Source of the DNA: Sipunculus nudus
Lineage: Eukaryota > Annelida > Sipuncula > Golfingiida > Sipunculidae
DNA: 64,000 nucleotides
Reading direction: 5' to 3'
NCBI GenBank assembly: GCA_026874595.1
Contig: CM049316.1
Coordinates: 18,561,839-18,625,838, forward strand
In this document: positions 60,301 to 64,000 of the stretch, piece after piece
Layout: every line of letters starts with the position of its first letter
Numbering within the stretch: position 1 is the stretch's first letter
The notes under the pieces: generated by a model
What the model was told of the DNA's origin: nothing
The model's database searches: none
Seen by the model: only the letters and a program-made list of their open reading frames with translations
Made by a program: the position numbers and the translations under genes

Positions 60301-62987
60301 AATATTTATTACAGAAAATACCATTTCTGAATCAATTCAGATTCCAAATATTTTGAGAATGTTCAGTACTCTATATATTTCTATCTGTCAGTTCTAATTT
60401 TAATATGAAAATTATAACTGGCTGCTTTTATTAATGAGGTCAAACTGACCTAATTAATTTAAAGAAGGGTGGAATATGAAGAGATCTAAAAGCTGCTAAA
60501 CAATAAAACAGCCGGCTGACTCAGAATTCAGATTCTGAATTTTTTGAGAATATTCAGTACTCCATATATTTCAACATGTCAGTTCTAATGTTTGGTTAAT
60601 GAGGTCAAACTGACCTAATTAATTTAAGAGGGGATATTCATGAGAGGGGAGGAATATGAAGACATCTTAAAGCTGCTGAACAATAAAAAAGCTGACTCAG
60701 ACTTGTTGATCAAAGAGTGGTTACAAAAACTCCTCTTGGACATAAATCTATTAACGAAGAAGTCTAAACAAGTTACATATAAAAATCAACTGTTTCTTAG
60801 TACAATAGAGATCATGATGGTTCATTTTACATTAAACATCTAAACAATTATTGTTGATGTTTATTTTTAGAAAATTGAATTTATCAAAGACGAGTTGGAA
60901 TAGCAAAAAAAAAAAGACAATTAATAAATGTGTGAAATAAAAAGGTACAAAGATGGAAAAAGCTTCCATTTTTCCAAATTTTAAAACAAAAATACAAGTG
61001 TGAACAATTTGTTAGTATAAAAAGATTAAATTTAAATAAAATACAAGCATATCTATAAGGTACTTGACTCTTTAATTTATACAATATCACATGATCCACT
61101 CAAACATAATAAAGGTCACATGACTCATTAAAACATAGACAAGGTAACATGACTTGCCTCTATTGGGCTCGGGGTATATTCCTGGTCTGGCAGAAGGAGC
61201 GCCATCTTCAGCAATGACATTGAATATATATGGCTTCCCCACCTGGTCTTTAAATGAAGCTTTGGTTGTGATCAGTCCAGTGTCCCTATTCAGCTCAAAC
61301 AAGTTATTAAAATCTGGAATGTTACCTTCATTTTGTGGGTCAAACGCATACTTCACCTGTGACAGAAGAAAGACATTTCATAGAGTTAGGCCAGAGTTTT
61401 TTTATTTCTTGGTGTGTAAACCATTTTTGACAAATGCAATAAGTTGGAGGTAGTAAAACAAGTGACCCATGGGTCATGAGGCTCACCCGACTGACATGTT
61501 GACAATATGTCCTTGCACAGGCAACTAATTAAGATTATGTAGGTGCATCATTGTTCATGCATTTTAGCTAAAGTTCATGAAGACCCATAAGCACATAAAA
61601 AATGATGACAATCCATTCAGCTGCTCCTGAGAAATCTAGCAATTTGTGTGTATTTTACCTTATTTCTGGAAATTATGCCCCATTACTCAGAGAATATAGG
61701 TCACAGTGACCTAATTTCAGGTTTCTGAGGAGAACTTTTGAGGAACTCTCAGGATGTCAGGTTAGAAGATTCTAGGTCCAATGGTTATGATTTGGGCCCT
61801 GCTTTGGTGTCACATTTTTAATTATTCTGGGGATGCTTATAAGACCCATAGCTCTGACAATATGGGTAACAGAGAAATTTTTTTCATTTTCAGGTTTCCT
61901 AGGAGACCCTCCTAGATGTCAAATTAAAAGATTGTAGGTCCATTGGTTATGATTCAAGTGCCCTGCTTTGGTATCAAATTTTCAATTATTCTGGAGGGTA
62001 TTATAAACCCAATACCTCTGAGAATATGGTAAACAGAGATCTTATTTCAGGTTTCCAAGGAGACTTTTCATGGACCTCCCAGGATGTCAAGTTTGAAGAT
62101 TGTAGGTCCAGTGGTTATGATTAGTGCCCTGTTAACAGATGACAGCATCTTTAAAAAGTAGAGAAAAAATGCTAAAAAATTCTATAAAATCAAGGTGGCA
62201 CTACTAGTCTTCAGGAAATGATGGAACACTCCTTGATCAATATGCATGCATAGAATCATGGTGATCAATTCATTAGTTGGTCAGATTTGAAAAAATTGGA
62301 GCTTTTGTATCAAATTTTTAATTATTCTCGGGGGTTCTTCTGAGCCTATTAGCTCAGAGGATATGGGTAACAGAGACCTAATTTCAGGTTTCCAAGGAGA
62401 TTTTTCATTGACCTCTAAGACTGCATAGGGTTCATGATCCTAGCCCTTACAGTTATGATTTGTGCCCTGCTACCAGCCGGCTGGAAGGAAGGACCAGGGA
62501 CAATGACCCATCGCTATAGCACCGCATGACTGAAAGTCAGTTAATCTAAAAACCTCTGGCCTAAAGAATACTTATAGGAAGATTTTATTATAAATTTGAG
62601 ACTGTTATTAAACTTAATAATAATCTCATATTTAATATATGTAGTTCTGTTGTCTTCAGTAGTGACAAGAGACAATTGAAAAGAAAGCTTAAAATAAACA
62701 TAGACATTTTACACTCTTACTGGTTATTATTTATAACTCCTAGGTTGATAATCAATAAATCTGCATTAATTAACAACTCTTACCAGGTTATTGGGACTTG
62801 TACCATCATCATCAATGGCACTGACAAAGAGGACAGTAGAGCCGACAGCTGAATCTTCTGGTAAAGAGGCTGAAAAGCGTCCTTTGCTGTCCTGGCCCAC
62901 AAAGTTTGGAATCTGATCGTTGACGTCCTGAAGCTGAACTTGAAAGCGAGTATCCGTGTATAGAGGATTTACAGCAGCCTCCTTGTT
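27009..62987 (-). CDS. CadN: Type III classical cadherin (N-cadherin-like), 3' part, 26 exons
   Basis: Calcium-dependent cell-cell adhesion receptor at adherens junctions or axonal contacts; the tail links to catenins and actin. I defined 26 exons by AG/GT sites and reading phase. They total 5493 bp (1830 codons plus stop) with no phase conflict. Domains (residues counted from the first exon here): partial cadherin repeat to ~29; eight more repeats with calcium linkers DVND (21), DINDNSP (360), DVNDHPP (471), DINDNAP (579) and DVNDNFP (685); membrane-proximal region ~917-1070; EGF 1073-1104; LamG ~1107-1265; EGF ~1318-1350; LamG ~1353-1530; EGF ~1592-1622; transmembrane helix ~1638-1661; cytoplasmic tail 1662-1830 with p120 and beta-catenin sites. 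Two LamG domains separated by EGFs point to the DN-cadherin type; the DE-cadherin type has one. The N terminus (signal peptide and further repeats) lies beyond the window. All introns are GT-AG except one GC-AG. Confidence 0.95.
27785..28142. repeat. GTCCCC-ended dispersed repeat, copy 1
   Basis: It starts TATGTCCCCTGC and ends TAGGGGACC. It shares CACTCCAAAACCAA, AGCAATCACTGAGCC, TGAATGAAATTGGAT and a GACGGACAGACAGAC tail with the copy at 56337. It lies in the last cadherin intron, in the same orientation as copy 2. Confidence 0.8.
28229..28351 (-). CDS. Cadherin exon e25 (p120-catenin site)
   Basis: Phase 1 in and out (123 bp). It encodes [19 protein letters not shown], matching the acidic-plus-DL-x-x-L juxtamembrane motif that binds p120/delta-catenin and masks endocytic signals in known cadherins. 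It then reads [11 protein letters not shown]. Acceptor tgattacag|GAG; donor CTCA|GTAAGT. Confidence 0.95.
28759..28875 (-). CDS. Cadherin exon e24 (transmembrane helix end, juxtamembrane)
   Basis: Phase 1 in and out (117 bp). It completes the membrane helix (LLILLVIIF) and the basic stop-transfer VKRREKEK, then [19 protein letters not shown], the conserved opening of classical cadherin tails. The acceptor sits right at the edge of an AG-poor minisatellite. Donor GCAG|GTATGG. Confidence 0.95.
28886..29430. repeat. ~26-30 bp minisatellite, TGACAAAATGTGAAGTAGAA
   Basis: Roughly 18 degenerate units with core GTGACAAAATGTGAAGTAGA fill most of the intron between e23 and e24, ending about 10 bases from the e24 acceptor. 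On the sense strand the units are T/C-rich and lack AG. Open frames across it are a by-product of the repeat. Confidence 0.85.
29618..29856 (-). CDS. Cadherin exon e23 (EGF3, start of transmembrane helix)
   Basis: Phase 2 in, phase 1 out (239 bp). It encodes the last EGF-like module ([24 protein letters not shown]), a short stalk, and the first half of the membrane helix ([14 protein letters not shown]). Acceptor gtcatttcag|CTG; donor TTAT|GTAAGT inside the helix. Confidence 0.94.
30505..30688 (-). CDS. Cadherin exon e22 (LamG2 end, Cys-rich)
   Basis: Phase 1 in, phase 2 out (184 bp). It closes LamG2 ([17 protein letters not shown]) and adds a Cys-rich stretch ([19 protein letters not shown]). 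The donor lies in a GT run (TGTGT|GTAAGT), so a two-base slip is conceivable, but only this cut keeps frame with e23. Confidence 0.92.
31115..31409 (-). CDS. Cadherin exon e21 (LamG2 core)
   Basis: Phase 0 in, phase 1 out (295 bp). LamG strands: [34 protein letters not shown] and [12 protein letters not shown]. The G-N-W-H-Q-V motif is characteristic. Acceptor cctctcag|GTC; donor AACA|GTGAGT. Confidence 0.94.
32148..32326 (-). CDS. Cadherin exon e20 (LamG2 N-terminal part)
   Basis: Phase 1 in, phase 0 out (179 bp). It begins the second LamG domain: [15 protein letters not shown] and [17 protein letters not shown]. The phase matches e19 directly, so no exon need be missing in the 10-kb intron. 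Acceptor ttacacag|AACC; donor GAG|GTAACA. Confidence 0.94.
37115..37138. repeat. Poly-G run of 24
   Basis: Twenty-four consecutive G on the plus strand inside the 10-kb cadherin intron; the transcribed RNA carries poly-C. Length may be affected by sequencing error. Confidence 0.9.
37380..38020. repeat. Dispersed repeat with ACGG tail and palindrome
   Basis: It contains ACGTGCCA(C/T) phrases twice (37411 and 37913), a (GGAC)n run at 37926-37970, and then a near-perfect palindrome built on GACTATAGCTCAG/CTGACTATAAG at about 37983-38016. The 3' end reads TCAGCTGAGCTAATGA. Probably a non-autonomous element; the left boundary is uncertain. Confidence 0.55.
39763..41992. mobile_element. Dispersed element carrying the 180-bp array
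   Basis: The left edge has a small hairpin (GTGTCGGAACGACAC) and GCCCCCGCCTGGGGC; the right edge has ATGCCCC-GGCAGGGGCAT. Between them lie degenerate array units, a diverged tandem pair (40197-40400 and 40497-40700), a GACGGACGGACAGAC tail, and the 180-bp array. The plan resembles bivalve elements with tandem cores such as pearl, but that assignment is inference. Confidence 0.55.
40831..41910. repeat. 180-bp satellite, six exact-length monomers
   Basis: The word GTACATGTGT recurs at 40831, 41011, 41191, 41371, 41551 and 41731, an exact 180-base period. Each monomer includes AAATTTTCTAAGTTTAGG, CGTAAAACGGTCAAAA, GCGAACTCGATCTGTAAC and CCAATATCTGCAGGCATTG. Inner monomers are near-identical and outer ones more diverged. 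Related partial units lie at 39800-40160. Confidence 0.95.
42474..42654 (-). CDS. Cadherin exon e19 (second EGF)
   Basis: Phase 0 in, phase 1 out (181 bp). It follows LamG1 and encodes an EGF-like module: [15 protein letters not shown], then [16 protein letters not shown]. Acceptor tgtgtcacag|CTG; donor ATTG|GTAAGT. The next intron is 10.1 kb, the largest in the gene as seen. Confidence 0.94.
43141..43380 (-). CDS. Cadherin exon e18 (LamG1 end)
   Basis: Phase 0 in and out (240 bp). It completes LamG1: [11 protein letters not shown], then PFPVQVGGR and the closing motif [14 protein letters not shown], whose G-C-I/M-x-N is diagnostic of LamG. Acceptor gtattccag|ACC; donor CAG|GTAAAC. Confidence 0.94.
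44187..44411 (-). CDS. Cadherin exon e17 (LamG1 core)
   Basis: Phase 0 in and out (225 bp). LamG core strands: [33 protein letters not shown] and [16 protein letters not shown]. The W-H-x-L motif is typical of LamG. Acceptor gacaccag|GTG; donor AAG|GTAAGC. Confidence 0.94.
44847..44982 (-). CDS. Cadherin exon e16 (EGF end, LamG1 start)
   Basis: Phase 2 in, phase 0 out (136 bp). It completes EGF1 ([12 protein letters not shown], giving six cysteines with e15) and starts the first laminin G domain ([22 protein letters not shown]). Acceptor aattacag|CTG; donor CAG|GTTAGT. Confidence 0.93.
45594..45862 (-). CDS. Cadherin exon e15 (membrane-proximal region, first EGF start)
   Basis: Phase 0 in, phase 2 out (269 bp). 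It is Cys-rich ([25 protein letters not shown]), then the first half of an EGF module, [13 protein letters not shown]. Acceptor acttttcag|GTG; donor TTCAC|GTGAGT. The EGF is completed in e16. Confidence 0.93.
46169..46506. mobile_element. MITE family 'GGTATGGTTCTCAGGCAC', copy C
   Basis: Terminal inverted repeats: AGGCCAAAA-GGTATGGTTCTCAGGCAC at the left and GTGCCTGAGAACCATACC-TTTTGGCCT at the right. Length is 338 bases with no ORF. The inside is the reverse orientation of the copy at 23175. It lies in the intron between e14 and e15. Confidence 0.85.
46760..47013 (-). CDS. Cadherin exon e14 (invertebrate cadherin membrane-proximal region)
   Basis: Phase 1 in, phase 0 out (254 bp). It encodes [35 protein letters not shown] and ARQ-rich downstream strands ending MNRNQ. 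This matches the non-chordate classical cadherin domain between the last cadherin repeat and the first EGF. Acceptor ctttgttag|ATAT; donor CAG|GTAAAT. Confidence 0.92.
47791..47966 (-). CDS. Cadherin exon e13 (last repeat / membrane-proximal region)
   Basis: Phase 2 in, phase 1 out (176 bp). It encodes [34 protein letters not shown] and [18 protein letters not shown], the transition from the last cadherin repeat to the membrane-proximal region typical of invertebrate classical cadherins. Acceptor taattgcag|AGTT; donor AATA|GTGAGT. Confidence 0.92.
48599..48926 (-). CDS. Cadherin exon e12 (last cadherin repeats)
   Basis: Phase 1 in, phase 2 out (328 bp). It completes one repeat ([25 protein letters not shown]). 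Its linker [11 protein letters not shown] is displaced or atypical compared with DxNDNxP. It starts the last repeat ([18 protein letters not shown]). Acceptor tgaccttcag|ATGG; donor TTTGC|GTGAGT. Confidence 0.93.
49041..49214. mobile_element. Foldback MITE with long inverted arms
   Basis: The left arm starts CAGACCAATGAGGGTG and continues ATCCAGCTCC-AAATTTTA-ACATG-(G)ACACCTGC. The right arm, read on the opposite strand, starts CAGACCAATGAGAGTG and gives the same series. The arms are about 60-70 bases with a few gaps, in a 174-base element with no coding room. It sits in the intron between e11 and e12. No target-site duplication was clearly identified. Confidence 0.8.
49874..50116 (-). CDS. 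Cadherin exon e11 (calcium linker and next repeat)
   Basis: Phase 1 in and out (243 bp). It contains [50 protein letters not shown] and FEVRVRRG. Acceptor cttttaag|GAAC; donor AGAG|GTGAGA. Two cysteines (LECTGDSAC) may pair within the repeat. Confidence 0.93.
50523..50659 (-). CDS. Cadherin exon e10 (cadherin repeat core)
   Basis: Phase 2 in, phase 1 out (137 bp). It encodes [33 protein letters not shown] and HVLAIDKG, the middle and C-terminal strands of a cadherin repeat. Acceptor atcatgacag|ATAC; donor AAAG|GTATGC. Confidence 0.93.
51534..51778 (-). CDS. Cadherin exon e9 (calcium linker and next repeat)
   Basis: Phase 0 in, phase 2 out (245 bp). It has [17 protein letters not shown], the calcium linker [11 protein letters not shown], then [12 protein letters not shown] and [11 protein letters not shown]. 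Acceptor gtatttcag|CGG; donor TTTGA|GTGAGT. Confidence 0.94.
52344..52585 (-). CDS. Cadherin exon e8 (calcium linker and next repeat)
   Basis: Phase 1 in, phase 0 out (242 bp). It starts with the end strand and calcium linker [14 protein letters not shown], then [12 protein letters not shown] and [12 protein letters not shown] of the next repeat, ending GAGTIKNAR. Acceptor cctgttgcag|CATC; donor CCAGG|GTAATA. Confidence 0.93.
53033..53263 (-). CDS. Cadherin exon e7 (cadherin repeat)
   Basis: Phase 1 in and out (231 bp). Classic repeat motifs: [17 protein letters not shown] (A-x-D-x-G-N), [23 protein letters not shown] and [18 protein letters not shown] and NAS are N-glycosylation sequons. 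Acceptor ctttgcag|GAGTG; donor CTCAA|GTAAGA. Confidence 0.94.
53390..53475. repeat. Fragment with GGACAGAC tail and hairpin
   Basis: The sequence GGATGGACAGACAGATGAACGGACAGACAC is followed by a hairpin (CACTCCCCCCTT/GGGAGGGGTG). It resembles the tails of other dispersed repeats in this window and is probably a fragment of such an element. Confidence 0.5.
53860..54181 (-). CDS. Cadherin exon e6 (near-complete cadherin repeat)
   Basis: Phase 0 in, phase 1 out (322 bp). It opens with VTATDPD, has two candidate disulfide cysteines (TRCSDS and EQNCNV), and ends with the calcium linker [11 protein letters not shown] followed by VPENSGVG of the next repeat. Acceptor atgtgacag|GTG; donor GTAG|GTGGGT. 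Confidence 0.94.
54947..55108 (-). CDS. Cadherin exon e5 (end and start of repeats)
   Basis: Phase 0 in and out (162 bp). It ends one repeat with [17 protein letters not shown]. The linker reads [10 protein letters not shown], again without DxNDN acidic residues. It starts the next repeat with [12 protein letters not shown]. Acceptor tatttcag|CTA; donor CAG|GTAAGA. Confidence 0.93.
55611..55729 (-). CDS. Cadherin exon e4 (cadherin repeat)
   Basis: Phase 1 in, phase 0 out (119 bp). It encodes [17 protein letters not shown] and [16 protein letters not shown], the central strands of a cadherin repeat. The acceptor follows a run of T (ttttttag|ATG); the donor is GAA|GTGAGT. Confidence 0.92.
56337..56795. 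repeat. GTCCCC-ended dispersed repeat, copy 2
   Basis: It starts ATGTCCCCCACTG and ends GTCGGGGACA, so the termini form a short inverted repeat. The inside shares with 27785-28142 the blocks CACTC(T/C)AAAACCAA, AGCAATCACTGA-CCAAATT, GAATGAAAT and a GACAGACAGAC tail. It contains an extra internal tandem section (CACTATGACATGTGGA repeated). A non-autonomous family; the class is unknown to me. Confidence 0.8.
57285..57475. repeat. Short direct repeats (TGAGTGAACTCTTGACCTG type)
   Basis: Three consecutive units of about 30-35 bases share GCACTGAGTGAAC-CTTGACCTGTT, followed by two units of GGCAG-(G/C)TGCCAA-type sequence. A small local tandem expansion. Confidence 0.6.
57780..58620. repeat. Diverged tandem repeat in intron e3-e4
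   Basis: Related phrases recur: GATGCTAGCTCCTG (near 57875, 58176 and 58572), TGTGACCAACAT-TGCA (57849 and 58277), TTTGGCCAAATGACT (near 57921 and 58373), and CCACCAAAA/CAACCAAAATTCA. Two to three degenerate copies of roughly 300-450 bases are present. There is no coding capacity. Confidence 0.65.
59153..59296 (-). CDS. Cadherin exon e3 (linker and start of repeat)
   Basis: Phase 1 in, phase 1 out (144 bp). It completes the previous repeat ([11 protein letters not shown]). The inter-repeat linker reads GLSMNPPTF and lacks the DxNDN calcium motif. It then starts the next repeat ([20 protein letters not shown]). Acceptor gttttcag|TGACTG; donor AATA|GTATGT. Confidence 0.92.
60437..60451. promoter_or_regulatory. 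Perfect ERE-type palindrome (copy 1)
   Basis: AGGTCA-AAC-TGACCT, an inverted repeat of the nuclear-receptor half-site with a 3-base spacer. It is in the first copy of the duplicated unit. Receptor binding is not shown. Confidence 0.45.
60602..60616. promoter_or_regulatory. Perfect ERE-type palindrome (copy 2)
   Basis: The same 15 bases as at 60437, kept identical while sequence around it has drifted between the two tandem copies. Confidence 0.45.
61158..61356 (-). CDS. Cadherin exon e2 (cadherin repeat; GC donor)
   Basis: Phase 0 in, phase 1 out (199 bp). It encodes the second half of a cadherin repeat: [12 protein letters not shown] (the TG-I/V motif), then [13 protein letters not shown] (the A-x-D-x-G motif). 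The acceptor is ttctgtcacag|GTG. The donor is AGAG|GCAAGT, a GC-AG intron. Using it, the split codon G|TG joins e3 in frame; a GT donor would not fit as well. Confidence 0.9.
61460..62545. repeat. Diverged ~160-175 bp tandem repeats in cadherin intron
   Basis: The phrase CAGGTTTCC(T)AAGGAGA and its surroundings recur at about 61719, 61892, 62049 and 62386. The intervals are 173, 157 and 337 bases (about two units). Each unit also carries GGTCCA-TGGTTATGATT and TGCCCTGCTTTGGT-like text. The block runs from GTGACCCATGGGTCATGAGG to a tail rich in GGAAGGA. It looks like a dispersed element with a tandem core; I do not know its family. Confidence 0.75.
61698..61712. promoter_or_regulatory. Perfect consensus ERE palindrome (AGGTCACAGTGACCT)
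   Basis: Fifteen bases read AGGTCA-CAG-TGACCT, a perfect inverted repeat with a 3-base spacer, identical to the classical vitellogenin estrogen-response element. It lies in one unit of an intronic tandem repeat; the other units have decayed versions. Function is unproven; binding by an ER- or ERR-type receptor is inference. Confidence 0.5.
62784..62987 (-). CDS. Cadherin exon e1 (cadherin repeats)
   Basis: First exon visible in the window; phase 0 in, phase 0 out (204 bp). It holds the end of one cadherin repeat ([13 protein letters not shown], a calcium-binding linker) and the first strand of the next ([11 protein letters not shown], then SAIDDDG). The acceptor is tttcag before AACAAGGAG, and the donor is CTG|GTAAGA. 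Upstream coding exons must lie above 64000 or be unrecognised between 62988 and 64000. Confidence 0.92.
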
Positions 62988-64000
62988 CTGAAAATATTGA
63001 CAGAATCAAGAATAACATAAACCTGAGTTAAGTTTTAATATAAAACTAAATAAAAAAAAAAAATTAGCATGAGAGAAGGAATTTGATAACAAGCATGACC
63101 TGCGACATCATGGGCTGAGATTCACAACTTCCATTTAAATTTTGAAGACCCAATTTGCCAATATGTTGAAATTTTCTTTGACAACAGAAATATATATCAC
63201 CTGTGTCTGGTTAAAACACAGTGAATTTATGGTCAGAGGAAAAATATTGATTGTAAAGCTATCAGCAACTATTCCCAAAGCTTGCTTGATACCTGTCAGT
63301 CTCAAAAGGAACACCACAAAGGGCAAATATAAGTTCAACATATATAGCAAAAATCAAGGAAATCCATGCAAGAATTATTGAGAAATGGGTGCTTCTGTTT
63401 AAATTTTATTTAATACAAGCCAACTGTACTGCACCTGTATAAATGATGGTAATATTTATTAAGAAATATTTGATCCAATCCTTTGCAAGATAAGATTAAT
63501 ATACTTCCAACTGCATTCACTTTAACAGTTCTTGAGATAATATGATCAAAAGGAATATGGTTGTCTGGTGGCTATATTCAACTTCTGACAGGTCTGAAAT
63601 CAGACAACAAACATTCTCTAAATTGGATCAAACATTGAAGAAAAATCACAGAAACTGCACTAAAAAAGGATTTCTAAGGTGGCTAACTGGCAGACATAAT
63701 GGATTTCTGACAAGTCAAACATTTGATATCACACATCCTTCAATAAGAGACCAAACTTGGGGCAAATTCTCCAAAGGATGGTACAGTAATGAAAGTCCAA
63801 AACAAATCAAAGGGCATGTTAAGGCCCTCATATCAGATTTATAGATATGCAAATGTAAAAAGTGTATGTCTAATATTTTTTATTATAACTCTGCTTTCCA
63901 ATGGGGTCAGCAGGGTAGGTAAACTGCAAAACCTGAAAGAAAGGAAATGCAGAAAGCATGACTAAGAGTCTTGTAATGAAAAAAAGCCATCCTTAATTCA
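62988..64000. other. Intronic sequence upstream of e1; no exon recognised
   Basis: AT-rich sequence expected to be an intron of the cadherin, because e1 starts mid-domain. A pyrimidine tract and AG near 63935 precede a short open stretch, but no phase-compatible donor follows. Nothing else was seen. Confidence 0.6.

Larger units (their letters stand above)
60335..60712. repeat. Tandem duplication of a ~165-190 bp unit
   Basis: Two adjacent copies begin with ATTCAGATTC (near 60335 and 60526). They share TTCAGTACTC-ATATATTTC, the AGGTCAAACTGACCTAATT block (60437 and 60602) and GGAATATGAAGA-ATC. The offsets vary from about 165 to 190, so indels separate the copies. It lies in the cadherin intron between e2 and e3. 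Confidence 0.8.

Noticed and set aside
63895-63935. Possible extra cadherin exon (pyrimidine tract, AG, then a short open stretch)
   Set aside because: The only donor (AGA|GTTATA) is poor, and the frame that looks best does not end in phase 0 as e1 requires.

Overview
The window is eukaryotic, from a metazoan nuclear genome. It is AT-rich, contains spliced genes with consensus GT-AG introns, and is full of short non-autonomous repeats, microsatellites and decayed LTR retrotransposons. The only well-supported protein-coding gene is a classical cadherin of the large protostome type (type III, Drosophila N-cadherin-like) on the minus strand. The repeat style fits a lophotrochozoan, most likely a mollusc and probably a bivalve: foldback MITEs, a 180-bp tandem core inside a dispersed element, and GGAC/GACA tails on dispersed repeats. 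That taxonomic call is inference; no organism-specific marker was seen.

Layout. 1-3130: intergenic, no gene seen. 3130-6480: a large 42-bp minisatellite with a near-exact 1258-bp tandem duplication inside it. 6480-12740: intergenic, holding a 923-bp element with terminal inverted repeats and AC/AT microsatellites. 12740-15872 (minus): a broken Ty3/gypsy element (gag, protease, reverse transcriptase, RNase H and a stub of integrase). 16756-19215 (plus): a second broken LTR retroelement of a different lineage (gag, protease, start of reverse transcriptase). 19215-27008: intergenic plus the probable cadherin 3' UTR, with two copies of a MITE family. 27009-62987 (minus): 26 coding exons of the cadherin; the 5' end lies beyond the window.

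The 26 exons join without a single phase conflict to give 1830 codons plus a stop. The order is one partial and eight further cadherin repeats, a membrane-proximal cadherin-specific region, EGF, LamG, EGF, LamG, a Cys-rich/EGF module, one transmembrane helix, a p120-type juxtamembrane motif and a beta-catenin-binding tail. The introns carry most of the repeats: a 10.1-kb intron with six exact 180-bp satellite monomers, two copies of a GTCCCC-ended repeat, a third copy of the MITE family, a foldback MITE, and repeats that contain perfect consensus steroid-receptor palindromes.

I found no new multi-gene system. The items most worth a second look are the three perfect ERE palindromes inside intronic repeats, the GC-AG intron confirmed by reading phase, the 128-nt AG-free zone made by a minisatellite next to the transmembrane exon, the cadherin's C-terminal PDZ-type motif, and the higher-order structure of the 42-bp array.
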